A DNA stretch of 5,986 nt from positions 1 to 5,986 of the forward strand of contig DAOUQS010000130.1 in the NCBI GenBank assembly GCA_030625465.1, written 5' to 3'. This stretch comes from Amylibacter sp. Its GTDB lineage: Bacteria > Pseudomonadota > Alphaproteobacteria > Rhodobacterales > Rhodobacteraceae. The position numbers and the translations under genes were made by a program. Positions 1-4,550 of the stretch are shown piece by piece. Each line of letters starts with the position of its first letter. Within the stretch, counting starts at the first letter, position 1. The notes under the pieces are model-generated. The model searched no databases and was not told the origin of the DNA. It worked only from the letters and a program-made list of their open reading frames with translations.

Positions 1-33
1 CCCGCCTAATAATCCAAGTAAGCGTTTTTTCAT
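1..33 (-). CDS. 5' end of an exported protein gene (11 codons only, rest off the left edge)
   Basis: Read on the minus strand, an ATG at 33-31 starts the peptide MKKRLLGLLGG, still open at the window edge. Two lysines and an arginine followed by Leu/Gly residues are what the n-region and early h-region of a signal peptide look like, so the product is probably secreted or membrane-anchored. The start is supported by AAAGGA at 46-41, seven bases upstream. The gene is divergent from the rhodanese at 234 and shares its 200-base intergenic region. Nothing visible identifies the mature protein, so no function is assigned. Confidence 0.72.
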   Translation of the reverse strand, partial: MKKRLLGLLGG

Positions 34-79
34 CGGTACATCCTTTATGGGTATCCACCACGGTGATGGGTATAACCGG

Positions 80-85
80 ATTATG
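80..85 (-). promoter_or_regulatory. Predicted -10 element of the leftward gene
   Basis: On the minus strand this hexamer reads CATAAT, five of six matches to TATAAT. It would start transcription near position 73 and give a leader of about 40 bases before the ATG at 33. No good -35 hexamer lies 16-18 bases upstream. The palindrome at 108-120 is centred at about -41, so the promoter could depend on an activator. The start site is predicted from position only. Confidence 0.4.
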
Positions 86-107
86 CCGCAACGCGCAGTT
101 TGCATCA

Positions 108-120
108 GTGATAATGTCAC
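108..120 (-). promoter_or_regulatory. Operator-like palindrome, copy 1 (GTGACATTATCAC on the minus strand)
   Basis: Read towards the leftward gene the site is GTGACATTATCAC, with arms GTGA and TCAC separated by five bases. It matches the second copy at 162-174 in 11 of 13 positions when each is read in the direction of its own promoter (shared form GTGACnTTrTCAC). Its centre (114) lies about 41 bases upstream of the predicted leftward start at 73. The arms resemble CRP half-sites, but CRP/FNR sites have six bases between these arms, not five, so the binding protein is unknown. Confidence 0.5.
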
Positions 121-160
121 CAAATATCAAAGTTTTTAAACGGTCTGGGTGGATGTTAAA

Positions 161-175
161 TGTGACCTTGTCACA
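161..175 (+). promoter_or_regulatory. Operator-like palindrome, copy 2 (TGTGAC-CTT-GTCACA)
   Basis: A perfect inverted repeat with six-base arms and a three-base centre. Its midpoint (168) is about 42 bases upstream of the predicted rhodanese transcription start at 210, the position used by activators that contact RNA polymerase at a promoter with a poor -35. A second perfect palindrome, TTGTC-ACA-GACAA (168-180), overlaps its right half. Two factors, or two modes of one factor, could compete here. The family of the binding protein cannot be told from the site. Confidence 0.55.
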
Positions 176-194
176 GACAACCGCCGCATTAGTT

Positions 195-203
195 TGTTAT
201 AAT
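195..203 (+). promoter_or_regulatory. Extended -10 promoter of the rhodanese gene
   Basis: The sequence TGTTATAAT is a perfect extended -10 (TG, one base, then TATAAT at 198-203). The predicted start is near 210, leaving a leader of about 24 bases before the ATG at 234. The region where a -35 would sit (around 175-180, AGACAA) is poor. That is usual for extended -10 or activator-dependent promoters and fits the palindrome centred at -42. Confidence 0.65.
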
Positions 204-233
204 GACACTAAGCAACGCAAATAGGAGACAAAA

Positions 234-860
234 ATGCTGACCATTACAAATCCCGGCCTGTCTGGCTGGCGCAATATTCTGAAAATAATCACGCCTGTGG
301 TGATGCTGTCTTTCGCCCTGCCCGTGGCCGCCGCCGAAATTGTGACGGATGTGGATACGGCCAAAGTCAGTAAATCACGCGCCACACCGCTGGGGCTTTA
401 CCTGTCACCGACCGCGGCACATCAGGCACTGACCGACAATCCCGATATTTTGCTGGTGGATGTACGCGGCCCGATCGAGATCGGCTTTATCGGTCATCCC
501 CAAGGCATGGATCAAAATATCCCGATTGCTCTGACAACCTATGATCTGGACTCGAAAAAGGGCGCCTATAAAATGATCGCCAATCCAAATTTTGTCGTTG
601 AAATTGATGCATTGTTAAAACGCGAGGGCCTGACAAAGTCTGACCCGGTTTTCGTCACCTGCCGTTCAGGTGGCCGCTCGGGCGCGGCTGCACGCCAGCT
701 GATTGCGGCAGGCTATTCCAATGTCTGGAACCTTGTAGAGGGTTTTGAGGGCAGTACCAACGCAGACGGTGTGCGGGCCAAAAACGGCTGGCGCAATGCG
801 GGCATGCCTTGGGAATACAAGCTGACCGCGAAAACCGCCTGGATGCCGCTGGGCAGGTAA
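234..860 (+). CDS. Periplasmic single-domain rhodanese-like sulfurtransferase
   Basis: A 208-residue protein. Residues 1-34 form a signal peptide: a hydrophobic stretch from about 17 to 34 ends in VAAA before Glu35, an AXA-type cleavage site, so the mature protein should be periplasmic. The rhodanese domain follows: LLVDVRG at 73-79, IGHP at 86-89, and the catalytic loop CRSGGRS at 143-149, where Cys143 would carry the persulfide. WNLVEGFEG (165-173) and the Trp-rich tail are also typical. The start is set by AGGAG at 223-227, six bases before the ATG. The family moves sulfane sulfur to a thiol acceptor; donor and acceptor here are unknown. It is divergent from another exported protein and converges with a GAF/Fis regulator 40 bases downstream. 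Single-domain rhodaneses vary widely in role, so only the fold and the active-site cysteine are firm. Confidence 0.92.
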   Translation: MLTITNPGLSGWRNILKIITPVVMLSFALPVAAAEIVTDVDTAKVSKSRATPLGLYLSPTAAHQALTDNPDILLVDVRGPIEIGFIGHPQGMDQNIPIALTTYDLDSKKGAYKMIANPNFVVEIDALLKREGLTKSDPVFVTCRSGGRSGAAARQLIAAGYSNVWNLVEGFEGSTNADGVRAKNGWRNAGMPWEYKLTAKTAWMPLGR

Positions 861-880
861 GCATTGATGAAGTATCAGTT

Positions 881-910
881 GGGCGGTGTGGTAATAGAGG
901 CTACCCGCCC
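881..910. terminator. Possible shared stem-loop between convergent genes
   Basis: GGGCGG at 881-886 pairs with CCGCCC at 905-910, and GTGG at 888-891 can pair with CTAC at 901-904 with one G-T wobble, leaving a nine-base loop. It lies between the rhodanese stop (860) and the regulator stop (901-903), overlapping the last codons of the regulator. Neither strand has a T-run after the stem, so it is not a standard intrinsic terminator. It may instead stabilise the 3' ends or pause the polymerase. Confidence 0.3.
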
Positions 911-1866
911 AAGCCGTGCTTGTTCAGCAGCCTATACAAAGTCGCGCGGCTGACGCCCAGATCTTTGGCCGCCGCAGACATATTACCTTTGGTGCGCGCA
1001 ATGGCTTTACGCACTTCCCCCCGTTCAGCAGCCAGCAAACGGGGTTCATCATGCGGGGTTACCAGCAGGTCACTGCGCGGGATCGGCGTGGCAAAGGTCT
1101 CATCTTGTAAAGACAGCATGCGCCGCGCCGCGCGGTTGGCGCCGATCACCAGATCATCACGATCAGAGGCCAGCAACGGCGTGCCGTTAGGGCTATAGCC
1201 ATCAGCCACAACGATTTGCGCCCCTGTGAAAGACGCGCGAAAAAACTCGGCCTCGATACGGTTGGCGATGTCGGCCACGAAGGACGCGATCACCTGCGCA
1301 AAGTCGCGATCCAGATCATTGCGCGCGCTTGAAACATCAAGCACCGCCATAATCTTTCCATGCACATTAAAGATCGGCGCACCCATGCAGGTCATGCCGA
1401 TATTCTTGTAACGAAAATGCTGGTCTTTATGGATCAGGACGGGGCGGCCCTCGACCGCGCATGTGCCGATGCCGTTGGTGCCTTGTCTGGCCTCGCTCCA
1501 GATCGCACCGGTGCGCAAGCCCCATTCGTCAAACGACGTGTCATCGGCGGCGTTGATCAAACGGTGCAGGATTACGCCGTTGGTATCGGTCAGCACCACG
1601 CAACACCCGGAACGCCCGACGGACTGGAACAACTGTTCCATAATCGGGCTGGCAACGTGCAACAGCAAATCCAGACCCTGCTTGACCGTGCGCAATTCCG
1701 ATGCGCTTAACTGGCGCGCGGTATTTTGCTGGTTTGGCGTCAACCCGTAATGCAGCATCGAACGGCGCCACGATGCGGTGACCGCCGAATAGGCAGGCGC
1801 ATTGCCGGTGATTTCACCGTTAACCATTTCAGAATGGCGTTTCGCGTCCTTGGCGGTCTGGTACAT
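901..1866 (-). CDS. AcoR-like transcriptional regulator, GAF + Fis-type HTH, no AAA+ domain
   Basis: A 321-residue protein. The N-terminus carries the SWRRS motif (32-36) seen in AcoR-type regulators. A GAF sensor domain spans about 65-205, with the conserved segment WSEARQGTNGIGT at 123-135 and HF at 150-151. Residues about 215-255 look like a small PAS-like segment. A Fis-family helix-turn-helix ends the protein (281-317; NMSAAAKDLGVSRATLYRLL). Classical AcoR proteins have a sigma-54 AAA+ ATPase between sensor and HTH. Here there is no Walker A, no GAFTGA loop and no room for that domain, so it should act with ordinary sigma factors or as a repressor. I chose ATG 1866 over an in-frame ATG at 1959 because GGAGG at 1876-1872 lies five bases before it and the longer version would overlap the upstream gene. 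The ligand is unknown. Its convergent neighbour is the rhodanese gene, whose control region holds unexplained palindromes. Confidence 0.9.
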   Translation of the reverse strand: MYQTAKDAKRHSEMVNGEITGNAPAYSAVTASWRRSMLHYGLTPNQQNTARQLSASELRTVKQGLDLLLHVASPIMEQLFQSVGRSGCCVVLTDTNGVILHRLINAADDTSFDEWGLRTGAIWSEARQGTNGIGTCAVEGRPVLIHKDQHFRYKNIGMTCMGAPIFNVHGKIMAVLDVSSARNDLDRDFAQVIASFVADIANRIEAEFFRASFTGAQIVVADGYSPNGTPLLASDRDDLVIGANRAARRMLSLQDETFATPIPRSDLLVTPHDEPRLLAAERGEVRKAIARTKGNMSAAAKDLGVSRATLYRLLNKHGLGG

Positions 1867-1883
1867 AAATTCCTCCGACACCG

Positions 1884-1911
1884 ATATTAGCACGTTGCGG
1901 CTGATTGGCAA
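1884..1911 (-). promoter_or_regulatory. Promoter of the GAF/Fis regulator
   Basis: On the minus strand TTGCCA (1911-1906) is followed after 16 bases by TAATAT (1889-1884), which is itself preceded by TG one base away, making an extended -10. The predicted start is near 1877, giving a very short leader of about 11-13 bases that begins almost at the Shine-Dalgarno GGAGG. The promoter lies between the SH3-protein stop (1919) and the regulator start, so the regulator can be expressed apart from the upstream gene. Confidence 0.55.
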
Positions 1912-1918
1912 AGCCGTG

Positions 1919-2530
1919 TTACGGGTTGCAACAACCCTCGACCACAACAGGCCCGTCATCGGCGCGATTGATCAAGACAATAGACCAGGGATGTGAAATG
2001 TCCGACATCCCGTCAGAGCAGGCCTGTTTCAGCAACGCACCGGTCAATGGCCCGGCGGCAAATCCAAATATGTAGTCCGCAGGTCGCCCGCTTGCAGGCA
2101 AAGCCCATTCAACCGCAGCGCTTGATTTCGGCTGGCCCATCATAGCGAAGGTGATCGTATCGGGGTCCAGGGCGGCAGACCAGAACGGTTCGGCACCACT
2201 ACATCGCAGACCCGCCGGCATGACATTTACCTGTGCCGCCGCTTCCACATGAACACGCTGCAAAAACCGGGCCGAGACCCAGGCCGTTCCCGCGCCCCAC
2301 ACCACTTTCGCCCATGTTGCATCACCGTTGAAGCCAAGAACCTGCACACGGCCATCATGGGCAATATCACCCAGATCGCGAAATGACGCGCCCGCGCCAC
2401 TGCGCACGTTCAAAATATCATTTTCAGCAACATCTTTCACCGCATAAAGGCCGGTTGGCTGTGCCATTGCCGCCGCCCCGCAGAAAAATGCCACTACAAT
2501 GATCCCTAATCCCGGTCGTATCAATATCAT
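1919..2530 (-). CDS. Secreted SH3-domain protein with conserved C-terminal CSDGMSD domain
   Basis: A 203-residue protein. Residues 1-23 form a signal peptide ending AMA before Gln24. A bacterial SH3 domain covers about 26-92 (LNVRSGAG at 40-47, WAKVVW at 73-78, WVSARFL at 84-90); such domains often bind cell-wall or protein ligands. The second half resembles an uncharacterised envelope domain that I recall from COG3650-type proteins: GAEPFWS (112-118), CSDGMSD (171-177) and GCC (199-201). Cys110, Cys171, Cys200 and Cys201 could form disulfides in the periplasm. The start is less certain: ATG 2530 has only a weak AGGG six bases upstream, but it gives a normal signal peptide; an in-frame ATG at 2581 would add 17 residues. 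It lies 52 bases upstream of the regulator on the same strand and is divergent from the OpgB-like gene. No enzymatic function can be assigned. Confidence 0.85.
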   Translation of the reverse strand: MILIRPGLGIIVVAFFCGAAAMAQPTGLYAVKDVAENDILNVRSGAGASFRDLGDIAHDGRVQVLGFNGDATWAKVVWGAGTAWVSARFLQRVHVEAAAQVNVMPAGLRCSGAEPFWSAALDPDTITFAMMGQPKSSAAVEWALPASGRPADYIFGFAAGPLTGALLKQACSDGMSDISHPWSIVLINRADDGPVVVEGCCNP

Positions 2531-2562
2531 ATCTGGCCCTAAGCTATTGTGGATAATGTCAT

Positions 2563-2590
2563 AAAATAGTCTATATTCCATCTTAGCCAA
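2563..2590 (-). promoter_or_regulatory. Candidate promoter of the SH3-domain gene
   Basis: On the minus strand TTGGCT (2590-2585) and TATTTT (2568-2563) are separated by 16 bases, each with four of six consensus matches. The predicted start near 2556 leaves a 26-base leader before the ATG at 2530, and would exclude the alternative start at 2581. The intergenic region is AT-rich and several other hexamer pairs are possible, so this is only the best candidate. Confidence 0.35.
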
Positions 2591-2616
2591 ACTAAAAATA
2601 TAAAAACGAGGCGCAT

Positions 2617-2661
2617 ATGGGCAACTTACCGCAATCAACCGCATTGCAACCGGCAATCTGA
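2617..2661 (+). CDS. 14-codon minicistron translationally coupled to the OpgB-like gene
   Basis: ATG 2617 opens the peptide MGNLPQSTALQPAI, closed by TGA at 2659-2661. The A of that TGA is the A of the next gene's ATG (TGATG overlap). GAGG at 2608-2611 sits five bases before this ATG and is the only good Shine-Dalgarno in the area. The OpgB-like start has none, and its own frame upstream (open from 2604) contains no ATG, GTG or TTG. Ribosomes would therefore load here and restart on the large gene. The peptide shows no regulatory codon run and probably matters as a loading device, not as a product. Expression is inferred. Confidence 0.45.
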   Translation: MGNLPQSTALQPAI

Positions 2662-4289
2662 TGGCAAAATACGTTAAAAAATACGCAACCATGTTTGCCC
2701 TGCTGTTCTTTGTCTGCGGGCTGGCTTTTTTCTACATGAACCTGCTGCCCTATAAAACCGAGACCGACATCCCGCTTTACACCCTTTTGGGCAGTTTCGA
2801 TCGCCTGATCCAGATCATCGCGGTGCTGGGTATTGTGGGCTATTATAGCCTGAATATGTTGCCCGCCCGCCCTGAAGGGACGGCGCTGAACTGGGGTCTG
2901 ATCATATTCTGGCTTGCCGCATTGCTGTTTTCCACACCGTTTGCTGTCAGCAACGCCATGCTTGGCACCAATGAAATGGAACCGATTCTGATCTTTTTCA
3001 AAGACAATCAATTCGATGACATCAAAACCATCGGGCTTGACGGGTTCAAAGGGCTGTTGGTTTTCTGGGGCAGCATTGTCGCGGTTATTTTATGGGCGTC
3101 TTATTATTTGATCAAGACCAAGAAACATGCAGTTAATCTACTTGCGGTTATCGGCCTGATCTTGCTTGTCTCTTCACCTTTCGTGCAATACGTGGCGCGG
3201 CTGGTTTTGCCGAATGCAGCACATCAGAATTTTGATTTAGCAACCCGCTTGCAGGCACCTGTCATTACATCAAGGCCCGACCGCAAAAAGAATTTGGTGA
3301 TTGTATACCTGGAAAGCGTCGAGCGCAGCTACGGGGACATCCCCGAATTTGACCGCTTTTATAAACCACTGAAAGATCTGGCCGCGCGCGGTGTCGAGTT
3401 CACCAATGTCCAGCAGGTCACCGGAACAAACTATACCATTGCAGGCATTGTCGCCACGCATTGCGGGGTGCCTTTGTTGCCTGACGGGCTGGAATCGGTC
3501 TTTTTCCAAAGCAATCTGGATACACAGATGGAAACCTTCATGCCAAGCGTCCGTTGTCTGGGCGATGTGCTGTCGGATGAAGGCTATACGCTGTCCTATA
3601 TGAACGGAGCATCACTGGACAAGTTCTCAAAACGCGCATTCCTGAAAGAACACGGCTATACGCGGTTTTTTGATTACAAATCACTATCTGAAGATGCGAA
3701 AAAAGACCGTATGAACGTCTGGGGGCTGAACGACGCGCTTTTGTTTGAAAACGTGATCCGGGAATATGACACGCTGAAATCAGAAGGCGCGCCGTTTGCA
3801 CTTAGCCTGTTGACCCTTTCAACCCACGGGCCGGATGCTTTTCTGGATCAAAACTGCCCGCCCGCCCCCGGAATTGACAGCCAGTTGCCCCGCGCGATCG
3901 AATGCACCAGCTTGTTGGTGACAAATCTGGTCGATCACATTACGGCCCAAGGTGACACCGACAATACCGTGGTTGTGGTGCTAAGCGACCACCTTGCGCT
4001 GTTCAATTCATTGCGCGCACAGCTTGAAACCATCGGCCCCGACCGGCGCAACCTGTTCATCATGCTGGGTGCGGACGCCCCGTCCGAAAACCCGCGCCCC
4101 ATGAGTTCGTTTGATCACTACCCTTCAATACTTGAGGGGCTGGGATACGGACTAAAAGAAGGCCGCGCCAATTTCGGCGTATCCGCCAACAGTCCCGACC
4201 TGAACCTTATGGAAGAGCTTGGACAGGCCACCATAAACAAAACCTTCAAAGCCAACCAAAAACTGGCCAGCTTTTTGTGGCGGCCTTAG
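2661..4289 (+). CDS. OpgB/MdoB-like phosphoglycerol transferase (membrane sulfatase-superfamily enzyme)
   Basis: A 542-residue inner-membrane protein. Five predicted membrane helices (about 8-28, 47-67, 77-97, 129-150, 157-182) precede a periplasmic catalytic domain from about 205, the layout of OpgB and LtaS. Recognisable motifs are YLESVERSY (216-224; metal ligand Glu218), TGTNYTIAG (254-262; probable nucleophile Thr259), CGVPL (268-272), NVWGLND (352-358), STHGPDAF (387-394; His389) and LSDHLAL (441-447; metal ligands Asp443 and His444). These match E. coli OpgB, recalled from memory, which moves phosphoglycerol from phosphatidylglycerol to periplasmic glucans. The protein lacks the roughly 200-residue C-terminal region of the E. 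coli enzyme (about 760 residues). A cyclic-glucan phosphoglycerol transferase such as rhizobial CgmB, or a related phospholipid-headgroup transferase, is a possible alternative. Translation probably depends on the overlapping minicistron. No glucan synthase gene is visible nearby. Confidence 0.88.
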   Translation: MAKYVKKYATMFALLFFVCGLAFFYMNLLPYKTETDIPLYTLLGSFDRLIQIIAVLGIVGYYSLNMLPARPEGTALNWGLIIFWLAALLFSTPFAVSNAMLGTNEMEPILIFFKDNQFDDIKTIGLDGFKGLLVFWGSIVAVILWASYYLIKTKKHAVNLLAVIGLILLVSSPFVQYVARLVLPNAAHQNFDLATRLQAPVITSRPDRKKNLVIVYLESVERSYGDIPEFDRFYKPLKDLAARGVEFTNVQQVTGTNYTIAGIVATHCGVPLLPDGLESVFFQSNLDTQMETFMPSVRCLGDVLSDEGYTLSYMNGASLDKFSKRAFLKEHGYTRFFDYKSLSEDAKKDRMNVWGLNDALLFENVIREYDTLKSEGAPFALSLLTLSTHGPDAFLDQNCPPAPGIDSQLPRAIECTSLLVTNLVDHITAQGDTDNTVVVVLSDHLALFNSLRAQLETIGPDRRNLFIMLGADAPSENPRPMSSFDHYPSILEGLGYGLKEGRANFGVSANSPDLNLMEELGQATINKTFKANQKLASFLWRP

Positions 4290-4370
4290 TAGGGGGCTGG
4301 GGGTTCCGCTGCAACGCCAATTGATCGACGAATTGTTAAAAAAAGGTGAAGCGATTTAGGTGGCCAGCGT

Positions 4371-4397
4371 TTGAAATAATTAACGCGACCATATGAT
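4371..4397 (+). promoter_or_regulatory. Candidate distal promoter of ctaD
   Basis: TTGAAA (4371-4376) is followed by an AT-rich stretch containing TATGAT (4392-4397, spacing 15) and TGATAT (4394-4399, spacing 17). Transcription would start near 4404-4409 and give a leader of roughly 145 bases. Spacing or hexamer quality is imperfect in each variant, so the exact -10 is unresolved. Confidence 0.4.
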
Positions 4398-4401
4398 ATA
4401 T

Positions 4402-4417
4402 ATGCCAGATATGGCAT
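4402..4417. repeat. Inverted repeat ATGCCA-GATA-TGGCAT
   Basis: Perfect six-base arms with a four-base centre, beginning at or just before the predicted start of the distal ctaD promoter. This placement suits either a repressor operator over the start site or a stem at the 5' end of the mRNA. An alternative pairing, CCATAT (4389-4394) with ATATGG (4409-4414), overlaps it. Confidence 0.45.
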
Positions 4418-4455
4418 GCGTTGCCCCCACCAATTAAGAAAACGGCACTGAATGG

Positions 4456-4484
4456 TTGTCTGATACCCCCCAACACGCTATCAA
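4456..4484 (+). promoter_or_regulatory. Candidate proximal promoter of ctaD
   Basis: TTGTCT (4456-4461) and TATCAA (4479-4484) are separated by 17 bases, each with four of six consensus matches. The predicted start is near 4491, inside the CCCCT-T-AGGGG palindrome at 4486-4496, leaving a leader of about 60 bases that contains the stem-loop at 4498-4525. It is an alternative or addition to the distal candidate. Confidence 0.35.
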
Positions 4485-4485
4485 A

Positions 4486-4496
4486 CCCCTTAGGGG
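4486..4496. repeat. Palindrome CCCCT-T-AGGGG
   Basis: Perfect five-base arms about one central base, two bases before the larger stem-loop at 4498-4525. It could be an operator overlapping the proximal ctaD start site. As RNA it could form only a short GC stem with a tight loop. Confidence 0.4.
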
Positions 4497-4497
4497 A

Positions 4498-4525
4498 TTG
4501 CGAACCAGGCTTTGGGGATTCGCAA
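4498..4525 (+). promoter_or_regulatory. Stem-loop in the ctaD leader
   Basis: TTGCGAA (4498-4504) is perfectly complementary to TTCGCAA (4519-4525). The stem can extend with CCA (4505-4507) pairing to TGG (4513-4515) across a bulge. It ends 14 bases before the ctaD Shine-Dalgarno and is followed by an A-rich stretch, not a T-run, so it is not a terminator. It may stabilise the mRNA or affect translation. GGGGATT occurs twice, 21 bases apart (4493 and 4514), overlapping the stem. Confidence 0.5.
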
Positions 4526-4550
4526 CGATAAAAAAATTAGGAGAGACTCC

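Larger units (their letters stand above)
4290..4550. other. 261-base non-coding region upstream of ctaD
   Basis: No supported gene lies here. The first part holds two G-runs just after the OpgB-like stop (4292-4296 and 4299-4303) and a weak CAATT/AATTG repeat (4318-4335), but no intrinsic terminator with a T-run. From about 4371 onwards come promoter-like hexamers and a series of inverted repeats leading up to the ctaD ribosome binding site, listed separately. The region is best read as the ctaD promoter and a structured leader. Confidence 0.6.

Noticed and set aside
100..180. FNR box (TTGAT-N4-ATCAA) or standard CRP site upstream of the rhodanese
   Set aside because: The ATCAA at 126-130 has no partner half-site, and the palindromes have five bases between GTGA and TCAC where CRP/FNR sites have six.
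1221..1236. ASFTGA in the regulator, similar to the GAFTGA loop of sigma-54 activators
   Set aside because: It lies at the end of the GAF domain with no Walker A/B motifs around it, and there is no space for an AAA+ domain; the likeness is accidental.
1360..1996. Plus-strand ORFs opposite the regulator and SH3 genes
   Set aside because: They are antisense shadows of genes with clear domains and ribosome sites on the minus strand and show no family features of their own.
4318..4347. Terminator after the OpgB-like gene (CAATT/AATTG stem)
   Set aside because: The stem is only five AT-rich base pairs and is followed by A residues, not T residues, on the transcribed strand.
4442..4458. Sigma-54 promoter (GGCAC ... 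TTGT) upstream of ctaD
   Set aside because: Seven bases separate the two elements; the -24/-12 type requires five, and the second element lacks the GC.
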